Shown one piece after another: positions 32,564 to 42,429 of a stretch of DNA of 64,000 nucleotides. Location of the stretch: assembly GCA_963580285.1 (NCBI GenBank), contig OY757013.1:153253900-153317899 (forward strand). Direction: 5' to 3'. The notes under the pieces were generated by a model. The model was not told the origin of the DNA and searched no databases. It saw only the letters and a program-made list of their open reading frames with translations. Within the stretch, counting starts at the first letter, position 1. Each line of letters opens with the position of its first letter. The position numbers and the translations under genes were made by a program. This DNA comes from Lucinisca nassula (taxonomy: Eukaryota; Mollusca; Bivalvia; Lucinida; Lucinidae).

Positions 32564-32665
32564 CCCCCCCCCCCCCCCGCCAATCAGGCTTGAAGAAATA
32601 GACGGGCTGCATGATTCTTCCACGCAGAACTGAAACCGATCCGCACACGAGTACTGGTAAACAAA
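32564..32665 (+). mobile_element. SINE family 1, 5' fragment after a C-run
   Basis: A run of C (32563-32578) replaces the GGCCCCCGCCCATA start; then AGGCTTGAAGAAATAGACGG..GAGTACTGGTAAA before the match ends. Confidence 0.75.
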
Positions 32666-32984
32666 AGAGCCAAAAAAAAAAAAAAATACAAAAAATGCCT
32701 AAAGCCTGACCTTATTTTCAGAAAACACTCAAGCAATGCGGTTTATGGCAGCAAAGAAGCAAAAAGCATTAGTTTGTTTATGTTTTGACAGTTTGCTGAA
32801 TTTTTATCAAAAGTGCAAGAAAATATTAAGAAAACCCCATGATCCCTGTGGGTCAGATCAAAATTTGGATACCTTCATGCGCATCTGCAGTCCATGAGCA
32901 ATATGTGTACCAAGTGTGGTCATCAAATGCCAAGAAATAAAAGATTTAATCATCCACAGGCTGACATGACAGGTCGATTTTGAT
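32666..32984. other. No feature recognised
   Basis: Only an A14 run near 32672. Confidence 0.45.
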
Positions 32985-33052
32985 GAGAACACTGACAAAC
33001 TATCAGTAGTGTCGAATGGGCCGTTAAACTGGAAATAAATAAACAAAACCTT
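32985..33052 (+). mobile_element. SINE tail (family 2-like)
   Basis: AGTGTCGAATGGGCCGTTAA then ACTGGAAATAAATAAACAAAAC resembles the common 3' end of families 1 and 2. Confidence 0.5.
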
Positions 33053-33204
33053 CCCAGCAAGCAACCGTCGCTAGGGCAATGTCACATCAACGTCGGTGCA
33101 ACGTCGAGACGTTGCACCGACGTTGATATGACATTGCATAAACGTCATAACGTTGCACCGACGTTGATGTGGCGTTACAATTAAGTCATATGTCCGCTGG
33201 GTTT
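33053..33204. mobile_element. MITE with CCCAGC ends and ACGTCGGTGCAACGT repeats
   Basis: Ends CCCAGCAAGCAAC and GTCCGCTGGG are inverted. Inside, GCAACGTCGAGACGTTGC and further GTTGCACCGACGTTGAT words make overlapping palindromes. Elements of this look are common in aquatic animals; superfamily not assigned. Confidence 0.65.
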
Positions 33205-33496
33205 CGGCCTTCATGTCGCAGGGTACAGGTATATAGCATACTTGTACTTGCAGTACAAGCTGGCTTTTACAGCGATGTGGTAGACTCGTATTTGCTTATT
33301 TCTCCGGCGAACCGGGTTCGGTTATGGTCTGATTCTCTACACTTTTTTTTCCGCACGTGCCCAGGGTAAATAACCCATGTGTGTATAAGAACTCCTTGGG
33401 TCTCATTTCAAATGATTCTCGGACACCATCAAATTCGAGAACGATTCCCAAATGAAGTAAAATGGCCAAGTATGACCGACTCAGTATATGAAGATA
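33205..33496. other. No feature recognised
   Basis: No repeat or gene identified. Confidence 0.45.
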
Positions 33497-33497
33497 G

Positions 33498-33578
<81 letters not shown>
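33497..33578. repeat. (TG)n microsatellite, ~40 units
   Basis: Uninterrupted. On the minus strand it is a (CA)n stretch at the 3' end of the adjacent SINE and may have grown from its tail. Confidence 0.95.
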
Positions 33579-33583
<5 letters not shown>

Positions 33584-33898
33584 TCGGGTTTAACGTCGCT
33601 TCCAACAATTTTTAAGTCATAACACGACGGTGTCTGGTTGCGACAGGGAGCTCAATGCTCACTTTTATAGTGCTGCCTCACTGAAGTATCATGTCCCAGA
33701 CACATTACATGATACCACACCCGGTCACATTATCCTGACACTGGGTCGACCAGTCCTAGCTCTACCGCGTAAATCTGAGTGCCAAGCGAGGAGCAGCTAG
33801 TACCATTTTTAACGACTTTGGTATGTCGCGGCCCGGGATCGAACCCGTGACCTCCCGTTCCCCGGAGCGGGACGACTCTACCAACTGACCTATCGGGG
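33579..33898 (-). mobile_element. V-SINE/RUDI-like tRNA-derived SINE, full-length
   Basis: Minus strand: tRNA-like head GGTCAGTTGGTAGAGTCG (A box) and GGGTTCGATCCCGGG (B box, about 33842-33828), a ~200-bp body, and the 3' end AAAATTGTTGGAAGCGACGT then TAAACCC. This combination recalls the RUDI family of molluscs (from memory, not searched). It lies between two long microsatellites. Confidence 0.85.
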
Positions 33899-34117
<219 letters not shown>

Positions 34118-34404
34118 GTCCGATGTGATTCTACTAAAAGATTGTGCTCAGTAATAATCGATCATAAGCATGAGGATCGAAAATATGCACAATGTACACC
34201 TAACCTTATTTGAAGTTAAAATTACATTTTGCAAGTTTTAGGCATGAAATATGCCATCCTAACTTTTCAACATAAATATGTCAGAAATGCAAAACAGAAG
34301 TATTTCTACAAGCAGTATAATTTACACATTTCAATGACTGCAAAAATGAATGTAGTCTGAGCCTTTTGTGAGAAGGATATTGGAACTCAAAACCTGCATG
34401 TAAT
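34118..34404. other. No feature recognised
   Basis: AT-rich sequence without identifiable repeats. Confidence 0.45.
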
Positions 34405-35092
34405 TTTGTTTTTTGTTTTGGAGTTTAACGGCCCAGTCAACACTATTTTAAGGTCAATTTTGAGCCGGTCAGTTTACCTATACACACTATCCTGGGCAGG
34501 TTATATTTTCTGGTCCTTTGGGATCATTGAGTTCATTTGTCATCATTTTGAAAATAGAGTTCTGCTTATGCCGGTGCTAGAGGGCGTGGCCGGTGTTGCA
34601 CATTTAAGTACTGGTCATGAACAGATTCAATAAAACCGAGTCTGCTATTTTCGTTTATTTGGTTTATTCCTTGCTTCCAAAGGATCTAACTTTAGAACTT
34701 ATTTATTTTCACTGTAGCTGGTGTTGTGCCGTGTGGCGGCCGTAAAACGTCTCCCCGTACATCATCATAGTGCAGATTATATTTTCTGGTCCTTTTGGAT
34801 CATTGAGTTCATTTGGTATCATTTTGAAAATAGAGTTCTGCTTAAGCCGGTGCTAGAGGGCGTGGCCGGTGTTGCACATTTAAGTACTGGTCATGAACCG
34901 ATTCAATAAAACCGAGTCTGCTATTTTCGTTTATTTGGTTTATTCCTTGCTTCCAAAGGATCTAACTTTAGAACTTCTTTATACTTAAGCGGTTAACCAG
35001 TACAGTGCACATTCTTTCGCCAGAAAATGACATTTGCCCTTCTTGAATCAGCGGAAGAGAGAGAATTACCGTAGAAAAGATTTCATGATAGC
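34405..35092 (-). mobile_element. SINE family 2 split by a 480-bp insertion
   Basis: 34405-34500 is the 3' part (GTTTTGGAGTTTAACGGCCC..CACTATCCTGGGCAGG) and 34981-35092 the rest (CTTAAGCGGTTAACCAGTAC..AAAGATTTCATGA). The pieces rejoin exactly when the insert is removed. The head is missing beyond 35092. Confidence 0.85.
34501..34980 (+). mobile_element. LTR-like direct repeat pair (TRIM-like, tentative)
   Basis: Two ~200-bp direct repeats (34501-34701, 34778-34976) about 97% alike flank 76 bp. Each ends with an AATAAAA signal about 70 bp before its end. TTATA at 34501-34505 and 34980-34984 could be a 5-bp TSD in the SINE target. Repeat-spacer-repeat with a short TSD fits a terminal-repeat retrotransposon in miniature, but the repeats lack TG..CA ends and no primer-binding or polypurine site is clear. 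Confidence 0.5.
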
Positions 35093-35484
35093 ACGTAATG
35101 ATAAAGTATGTTTGTTTTTGTCAGCTTTCACAGTGTGCGTTACATGTAGGGTTACGGTGTCCCGTAAATCCACATGCAGACAGGACGACAGAGGGCGAGC
35201 TCCAACAGGTGAACAACCAAATGTATAGGACAAGTCACAAGGAAGATTTCATATATAGTACATTAATTATTAAATATCTTTATATATAACTATTCACAAC
35301 AATACAACCAATGAACATAAACAACACTAACAGAATATTTGCTTCTATATTATTTCACGGCGCTGATCAGATTACAAAACTAAACATTAGGAAAACATGT
35401 CCGTGTGAAATAATGGCGTCCAACATGGTGTCAGAAAGGACAATTTTGGGGTAAAAATGATAATTTCTTTCTTATTTCTGCTTT
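35093..35484. other. No feature recognised
   Basis: No repeat or gene identified. Confidence 0.45.
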
Positions 35485-35660
35485 CAACTTAGATTGTGAG
35501 TGCTCTTTAGAACCGCCTCAATGAGGCGGTTCTAACGAGTACCCACAATCTATGTTTTTGAGCAAAAATAAGGCAGATGATGTACACCTTCGTAAACACC
35601 ACTTTTTCTCTGTATAAAATGGGGTTTTCGATGGACTTGTTATCGTGATGTTTGTACTCG
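35485..35660. repeat. Palindromic repeat family P with right flank
   Basis: TTAGAACCGCCTCAATGAGG..CGGTTCTAACGAGTACCCAC at 35507-35548. The flank has ACACCACTTTTTCTCTGTAT..ATGGGGTTT as in other copies. Confidence 0.85.
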
Positions 35661-35704
35661 GGTCAGCTACGTGAAAAATATATAGAAACAAATCATGATC
35701 ACCA

Positions 35705-35885
35705 ACACAATAATAATAATAATCTACCTTATTTATGTGGCCCTCTTTTCCTGGGTAGGAACCAGTACTAAGCAATGTGGATAAAGTTTCTTGCTCAAGG
35801 AAACAACACTTGACGCTCGCGAGGATCGAACCGGCTACCTCTCAATCTCAAATCCGATGCTTTACCACTGCACCACAGCGCTCCT
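35705..35885 (-). mobile_element. tRNA-derived SINE family 4 with (ATT)n tail
   Basis: Minus strand: head GGAGCGCTGTGGTGCAGTGG..TAAAGCATC (A box) and CCGGTTCGATCCTCG (B box), body with TCCTTGAGCAAGAAACTTTA, ending in (ATT)n at 35708-35722. Classic polymerase III retroposon layout. Confidence 0.85.
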
Positions 35886-37034
35886 CATAGAAACACAAAG
35901 ACAAGATGAAAAAGAAACAAATCGCCGGCTGGGTATTAAATGCTATCCCCTTCAGGTGTTCCTGTATAATGACCATACACGGCACTGTTTCATTGGGGAT
36001 TATATGCCGTAAAGTCCCACTTGTCACGTGACTAGAAATTCATGAACCAGTCATCTATATTATACGGGCTGTGCCCCAACGGGAGCTCTAATCATCAGAT
36101 GCCTTTCTGTGCTATTATCGTCATATGCCCCATAAGCTGTGTTCGTCCGATGCCTAATAGAGCTGTGCCTGTCACTGTTAGGCACTTCGGTCCTGTGTAT
36201 TGGACGAGGCCTGCTCACAAAGAGCAGTGAACAGTAGCCATCAAATTCGTCACCACAGCTACACCTACAATGTCTACCTTTACAATAGGGTTTACAAAAA
36301 ATAACACGCCACAATATAATCCCTGTCACAGAGAACGCTGAATAAGCCCATCATGCTTATACCGTTATTGTGCATGCGCTAACCAGACAAGCAGGCTGCT
36401 CCGCCCGTGCGACAATAACCGCGCAGCAGAACTCCGCTTGACTGAGGGATAAATATTGACAAACTGTGCTTGAAACAAGAATACTCAAAATTTATGCTCC
36501 CTCAAATCAATTTTATGCTTACTATAACTGAGCACAACACAATCAAATTCATGCTCAACGCATCAGCACAAGCAAGTTGCAATTAATCAGACTGCAGCTT
36601 TGCGCTTTCTAATCATTCGCCAATTACAGAATACAGCTCAGTTTCACACCCTTCTCCGAGACAAAGCTCATATAACTGTTCATAAATTCTAGCTCAAGCC
36701 CATACACACCTCTCAAGGTTCATAAATACGTTACATTCGGCAACACAACAGAAAACAGAAAGATCTTTACATCACACTACATACCATTTATTCTATCATT
36801 GAGCCGACCAACCATGTTTGCATAAAAATGCTCAAAACATGCTACTATTGTATTTGGTAGCCGTAACGTTAGAACTGACTTTGCGACGTCGATGACGTTA
36901 TTTACGCCGTTTCGACCGTTCCAACGCGTGACAACCAAATACCCAAACTAGTCAATCTACATATTTTAAAAATTGTCCTTAATGCGGTGCGTGTAATGAA
37001 AAAAACAACAAAACAATTTACGTTAATACATGTA
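35886..37034. other. No feature recognised
   Basis: Read on both strands; no repeat family, tRNA or convincing frame found. Confidence 0.5.
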
Positions 37035-37185
37035 TAAGCAGATTGTAACTGTCCTTTTCGCTTTCCGCTATTGATGTTTCCATTAGGGTCTGGTTAGTGC
37101 ATGCATTTGGAGCCTCTGATGGGAGCTGTGGGTTAATTGTATCGATTCCCGATCATCGCCTTCACTTCTAATCTAAACATAAATG
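37035..37185 (+). repeat. Dispersed repeat R, fragment
   Basis: TGTCCTTTTCGCTTTCCGCT..GTTAATTGTATCGATTCCCG matches 32004-32410 and 40978-41100. Confidence 0.75.
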
Positions 37186-38121
37186 AAATCGTTACAAATG
37201 ATAAACGCTTGATATTTAACGTCTTAATACATCCTACTGACACCATGAATATGCTTGTAGTTCCATTCCATCGTCAAAGTTAACTCGTCAGACCTTACTC
37301 TAAGAGTTCGTCCTGAAGATGAAGATTTGGATCGGCCTGTCTGTTAAAGGTTTACGCCACCCGAAGCATCTAAGGTCGGGACTTCTATTTCCGAACAACC
37401 GACAGCCAAAAGCACTGGATCGAATACGCGACCCGTGGTTACTTATCAATACAGAAGAGCCTTCAGAAAGTTGGAGTATACTTACACGAGTAGACCCCAC
37501 AAACAAACGCCAAAATCATGTAAGCATTTCATACAATAGAAAATACTTAGATTTCACATACCGTCAGAGCCTTAACATTCTGATGTCGACATTTTATGGT
37601 GAGGCCTAAAACAACAGCTGTGTTTCCGCCCGACCGACACTGCTTCAGACCCCCCGATTCTACTATTTTATCAATAAAAGAACAAAATAAAAATTAAAAG
37701 ACCGACCTTACCATTTTCATTTTCAGACCCCACCCAGTCTCGTCTTTGAATTTTCCCATAGTGATTTCGCGTTTTAAGTACATTTTTGTAGTTTTTGGCA
37801 TTTGGTACCTTCCAAAATACAGAGGTGACTTTTTTGAGCATCTAAAATGAATTATGATATACAGTGCAAGTCTCAAAATGACAATTTTATTAACAAAACG
37901 CATGTACAAAAACACATAAAAATACAGGCACGAGCTTTTATCTGTTTGTTTGTTTTTCGGGAGAAAAAATAGAATAACAAAAAAAGTTGCTCCTACCTTC
38001 CAACCAAATTCTTTTTCGGCATGTTAGTAGAAACATGACTATTTTTGTTACGCCTGAAGATACTAAACATGTACCCTGTGTACACAACTTGACTACTACT
38101 GACATCTCAATGATTTTTAGA
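37186..38121. other. No feature recognised
   Basis: A frame at 37319-37609 (plus) has no similarity I recognise and its start is arbitrary. Confidence 0.45.
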
Positions 38122-38140
38122 ATATGCATACGATAAAAGT

Positions 38141-38289
38141 TTGTTTGTTTGATTTGAGGTTTAACGTCCCCGTCAACACTGTAAAGGTCATTTTGGAGAC
38201 GTTGCTTCCAATTTTGTGGGACTTTTACCCGACATTGAGATGAAATTACTTCTCATGCCCTGTCGCCCAAAGAAACCAATAGGGTTTAT
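38141..38289 (-). mobile_element. SINE family 1, 5'-truncated with 19-bp TSD
   Basis: Only the 3' half is present (tail at the left, truncated at TAGGGTTT). ATATGCATACGATAAAAGT at 38122-38140 and ATATGCATACGACAAAAGT at 38290-38308 form the TSD. Truncation opposite the CAAA tail, inside a TSD, shows which end is 3' and that a LINE machinery mobilised it. Confidence 0.92.
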
Positions 38290-38308
38290 ATATGCATACG
38301 ACAAAAGT

Positions 38309-38584
38309 GAACTTACTATAGATACAGGCCAAAATTATAAGCATGCAGCAAAATTAAGCAGAACAGGGACTTCTACTAAAATGCGTTTCTTCTTGCAGGA
38401 GACTGGTAAAAATTCCATAGGAACCCATGGTATAACATGTCAGTGTAATATCACTACGGATAACATTTTCCGCGTGAAAATATATACGGCACTATTTGAC
38501 GACTGACGACTTTTTGGCAAAATACATGAAAATTAGACATATAACCGCCTACTGTAGGGCGTATGAATACATCGGACTATAATG
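38309..38584. other. No feature recognised
   Basis: No repeat or gene identified. Confidence 0.45.
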
Positions 38585-38805
38585 GAAGCTTTATTTAACG
38601 TCGCATATCCGAAACAAATATTCTAACACAGCGCGCCTATATTGGCAATGGAAAATAATTGTGTTTTATTTATATAATGCGAGAGTCCGCCAAGGGGCGC
38701 CTTGTAACATTTTTTCACGCCTTTGGTATGGCGCGGCCGGGGATCGAATCCGTGACCTCCAATTCCCGGAGCGGACGCTCTACCACTGAGCTTTAGCCAT
38801 ACAAT
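38585..38805 (-). mobile_element. V-SINE/RUDI-like SINE, internally shortened copy
   Basis: Minus strand head GCTCAGTGGTAGAGCGTCCG (A box) and GGATTCGATCC (B box, near 38744), then GCCGCGCCATACCAAAGGCG as in 33579-33898. The end retains GCGACGTTAAATAAAG. Confidence 0.8.
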
Positions 38806-38929
38806 AAACGAATGATGTCAAATATTTGGCTATACCATACATCTTCTAACAAATAATTTAGTCGCACTGGCTTTACCATATATCTTCTAAAATAATTTAG
38901 TTTCGTTGAAGCACAAACTATGCTTCAAC

Positions 38930-39932
38930 ATTATCCGTCTCGTAACACTGTGCCTTAATTGTACCCAAACTTTCACTGAAGAAATCTTTGACAACCCCGA
39001 ATGTGACAAACAAACTGGTCTTATTATAATGGATTTTAATAAAGCCTTCGACAAAGTATACCATAATCTTCTCATATACAAACTTTTAAATTGGGTGTAG
39101 ATGTAAAATCTGTTCCTGGATAAAATCTTTTCTTCAAGGTAGAAATCAATCAATATTTGTCGAAGGCAAACAATCTCCATCTGTACCTGTCATGCCAGGT
39201 GTCCCACAGGGCTCTGTCCTCGGACCCTGCTTAATTTATTTCTTGTCTATATCAATGACCTTCCTAATTCTCTCAAAAGCAGAACCAGATTATTCGCAGA
39301 CAATACTTAGTTTACCTCACAATTAACTCCCAGTCAGATCCTGAAATTCTACTAAACGACCTGCATGAACTCGAACAATGGGAATCAAACTGGTCCATGG
39401 AATTTAATCCAGACAAATGTGAAGTTATTAGAGTGTCTAAAAATAAAATCCCATTATTTACCCCTACAAACTTCACAATACTGAATTAAAAACAGCTGAA
39501 AGTACTTAATATTTGTGTGTTACAATCAGTCAAGACCTAAGTTGGAAACCTCATATTGAAACGGTTTCCTCCAAAGCCTCAAACACACTGAAACATATTA
39601 AAAGAAACGTCTGGACAAACCATCAGAAAATTAAAGCAACAGTCTATACACATATGTACGCCCTAAACTGGCAAACTTTTGAACAACGAAGATAACAAAA
39701 TTCCCTCATCGTGTCATTTAAATTAAATCTGACCTAGTTGCTGTCGACCATTTTCATCTTACAGGAATCAGAAATCTTAACTTCCTTGTACCACATTCAC
39801 GGACACGTACAATACCATATGGACCCCTTTTCCCCAGAACTATTAGAAACTGGAATTCTCTTCCTTACAGTATCAAGGACAGCTCTAGCCTAGGTGAATT
39901 TACTGCTGGGCTGGCCATCGTCAAATTTTAAC
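38930..39932 (+). pseudogene. LINE reverse transcriptase, heavily frameshifted
   Basis: Pieces in order: LIIMDFNKAFDKVYHNLL (39025-39080), VMPGVPQGSVLGP (39190-39228), YINDLPNSLKSRTRLFAD (39248-39303, other frame), then WNSLPYSI near the C-terminus (39855) and a stop at about 39932. These are the fingers/palm and C-terminal motifs of a CR1/Jockey-like reverse transcriptase. Several stops and indels. The 3' UTR continues to about 40140 with GCAGAAGTAGAAGAAGTAGA at its end. Confidence 0.8.
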
Positions 39933-40140
39933 CTCCAAAATGTTTTTTTTTTATGTTTTAAATCTTAGTAACTGTAAGTTATTTTAAAGTAGTTTCACCT
40001 CATATCATTCATCTTAGCCTAACAACAAACATTTTACTCATTTTCATGTTCATCTTTTTCTTGCTGTTTCCCGACAGCGCCTCGCAGTAATAATCAGCAA
40101 CTGATTGTTGGTAGTATCCAGCAGAAGTAGAAGAAGTAGA

Positions 40141-40416
40141 CTTTCTGGGTTTAAAGCTTGGTTTTTAATTTATTTAATAGCTCTCGATTATAATCGATAA
40201 TTAATCAAAACTTCCTGTCCGATTATTTTCTATGATCGATCGTAAAAAAACTATAATCGAACAAATTAAACTATCTTTCTTCGTTTCTATTTTACAGTAA
40301 TGACCATGGTTGACTGACTGTTAAAACAGGCATGACAGTAACCATGGGCGTGACTATGCAGTGCCTAATTTCATATTACCGAATAAATATATGTTGTGTT
40401 ATGCAAATCTACTTAC
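40141..40416. other. No feature recognised
   Basis: Contains several ATCGATTATAATCGAT-like words near 40185-40260. Confidence 0.4.
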
Positions 40417-40455
40417 GAAGAAGAAGAAGAAGAAGAAGAAGAAGGAGAAGAAGAA

Positions 40456-40498
<43 letters not shown>
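40417..40498. repeat. (GAA)n-(GAT)n compound microsatellite
   Basis: GAAGAAG.. to 40456 then GATGATG.. to 40498. The plus-strand frame gives poly-Glu then poly-Asp, an artefact. Confidence 0.95.
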
Positions 40499-40501
<3 letters not shown>

Positions 40502-40579
40502 TGAGATCAGCCTTTGCATCTGCACAGTTTGGTAACAGTGTTCACATGTTCCTACACCATGAGCCTCTGAAAAGTAAAC

Positions 40580-41116
40580 GGTTGGTGCCTGATGCTCTGT
40601 CTCTGGTCGGGCTCATCGGAGTCTAACTGTTGGTTTTCTTTTGCTCCAGCATTTCAGTGGTTTCTTGCTGTCGAGTCCTCACCGTTGTCTCACCTCTGTG
40701 GTTCTTTGATTTTTGTGTTCACGGAGATGTTGCACTGATGAGTTAGGAGGCCTTCATGCGGACTGAACAAATTATTTGTCTAAATCGCGACGGAAGTAAG
40801 GGCGAGGATTGTGGCCACGTAAAATCGATTTAAGCCCCCCAGTGGAAATCTTCCACTGACCGTTCCAAGGCGGCTCTTCTGTGGCGATTTATTTATGTTG
40901 TTGTTTGTTACTTACTGTGTTTATCACTTGTGTCTTTTAATTTTGGATGGCCATATGGCCATTTTGTGGGAAAGTAACTGTCCTTATGGCCTTCCTTTTT
41001 TTAGGTTTCCATTATGGTCTGGTCGCTTAATGTTTGTATTTCTTTCCCTTTGGTGTCTTTTATGGGTGGAGTAAGTTAATTGTATCAGTTCCTGATCTTT
41101 GTTTTACTTCTACTTT
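40580..41116 (+). repeat. Dispersed repeat R, long copy
   Basis: Runs from GTTGGTGCCTGATGCTCTGT to CTTTGTTTTACTTCTAC. The same ~535 bp lie inverted at 46144-46677 with high similarity; its right end also occurs at 32 and 37 kb. No coding capacity; likely a non-autonomous element of unknown type. Confidence 0.8.
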
Positions 41117-41479
41117 TAATGGATATGGCATTTGTGGCAAGACTATAAAATGGAGTGACGCTTTTCTATGCCATAGGGAGCAACGGGTGGTTGTTAATGG
41201 AAGTAAATATGATTGGGCCCCTGCCCTGTCAGGAATACTACAGGACTCGGTTCTTGATCCACTTCTTTTCTCCCTTTACATAAACGACATCCCACAGGAA
41301 ATTGATTCAGAAATAAGGCTCTTTGCTGATGACTGTGTTTGTTACTGTGAAATAAAAAACTTCGGAAGATACAGTGAAACTTCACTATCAGAATCAGTAT
41401 GATATTGACAAATTAATTGGGTAGCTGGGCTAGGAAGTGGGGAATGCGTTTCCAACCTAGTAAATGTAACAGGATGCAA

Positions 41480-41765
41480 TTTGGTCCTTTGAGATCAGCG
41501 TGAATATTCTGAGAAATCAGAAATAAATTATTGGTTTAGACTCATATTCTAGACAGGTTTTTAACTATTTGGATCCCATTTTGATTTATATCAGTCTTTG
41601 AATCGACTGCCTATTCGAAATTCGCAAAATTGCAGTATGTTTCCTCTGGCTTTCGTTGTCGGATTATTACAGGGTCACTGATGAGGCTTTATTAGCCGAA
41701 ACTACGTAGTATGACCCATCTCCTTTCTTATGAATGTTTTCATTGCTCTTAAAGGAACTAATTTT
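41480..41765 (+). mobile_element. Insertion in the LINE carrying a hammerhead ribozyme
   Basis: The LINE frame is lost at about 41480 and regained at 41770. The ~285 bp between have no coding similarity but hold the ribozyme at 41672-41717. Hammerheads of this class occur in Penelope-like elements and in retrozymes; the insert is too short to tell which. Confidence 0.55.
41672..41717 (+). ncRNA. Type I hammerhead ribozyme
   Basis: Stem I: GGGTCA (41672-41677) pairs with TGACCC (41712-41717), six pairs. Core CTGATGA 41678-41684. Stem II: GGCT/AGCC with loop TTATT (41685-41697). Core GAA 41698-41700. Stem III: ACTAC/GTAGT, five pairs with no loop (41701-41710). The cleavage site would be after A at 41711 (U16.1-A17). 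All conserved core positions are present. A loopless stem III is typical of retrotransposon hammerheads that act best as dimers. Confidence 0.93.
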
Positions 41766-42429
41766 TGATTTTTATTTACAAGAAAACGGATCAAAAATGT
41801 CAATGCTACCTATGAACTGGAAGTCACGAATGAGTTAAGATGGAACACTCCCATTAGTAATGTCTGTTCTAAGTCAAATAGGACCCTTGGCTTCTTGAGA
41901 CGGAATCTGTCAGCATGCCCACAAGACGTAAAAGAAATGGCATACAAGAACTGGTTCGACCAGTCCTGGAATATGCAAGTACGTCTTGGGATCCGCTTAC
42001 TGTTACCATCCAGGAGGAACTGGAGAAGGTCCAAAAACGTGCGGCCCGTTTTGTAACTGGGATTTACTCGTTTGAAACTGGGAGTATGACTGGCATTCTG
42101 GAACAGTTACAGTGGGAGTCTCTTTAAGAGCGGAGAAAACAAACTAGGGTGATACTTTTATATAAGGGTCTAACTTGGGTAAAGCCAGTTTACCCATAGA
42201 TGGCCCTGTTCCCCCTTCAAAGACAACACTACGAAAAAAAAAACAAAAAAAAAACAAAAACATTCATTAGCCCTAAAAAAATGGCACTAGTACTGACATC
42301 TACAAATTTAGTTTCACCCCTAGGACAACCTCAGATTGGAACGAACTCCCCATCTTCTCTTTTGATGTCTGCAGAAAATGCAGATGACTCCATCTCTAGA
42401 TTCACCACCCTTTCATCTATCTTCTAATA

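Larger units (their letters stand above)
41117..42428 (+). pseudogene. LINE ORF2 reverse transcriptase, partial, interrupted at ~41480-41765
   Basis: 41120-41385 encodes a reverse transcriptase palm: SGILQDSVLDPLLFSLYIND and LFADDCVCYC (catalytic FADD). AWARKW-like LGSWARKWGMRFQPSKCNRM follows. After the interruption, 41770-42126 gives NATYELEVTNELRWNTPISN, then LVRPVLEYASTSWDP and RAARFVTGIYS, with one frameshift near 41945. 42127-42428 is the C-terminal tail and 3' UTR with an A-rich run. CR1/Jockey-like. Its 3' end meets the tail of the minus-strand LINE at 42430. Confidence 0.8.

Noticed and set aside
33818..33898. Possible tRNA gene
   Set aside because: A and B boxes are good, but the acceptor stem does not pair and the sequence continues into a SINE body; the same holds at 19816-19890, 32220-32289, 35820-35882, 38730-38805 and 57785-57870.
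36042..36329. Overlapping frames on both strands near 36.0-36.3 kb
   Set aside because: No shared motif with any known family and no codon-level signal; treated as unrecognised sequence.
40396..40626. Poly-Glu/poly-Asp protein
   Set aside because: Translation of the GAA/GAT microsatellite with unrelated flanks.
40736..40790. Second hammerhead ribozyme (CTGATGAG in repeat R)
   Set aside because: CTGATGA is present, but no stem II/GAAA arrangement follows; the copy at 46.5 kb is the same.
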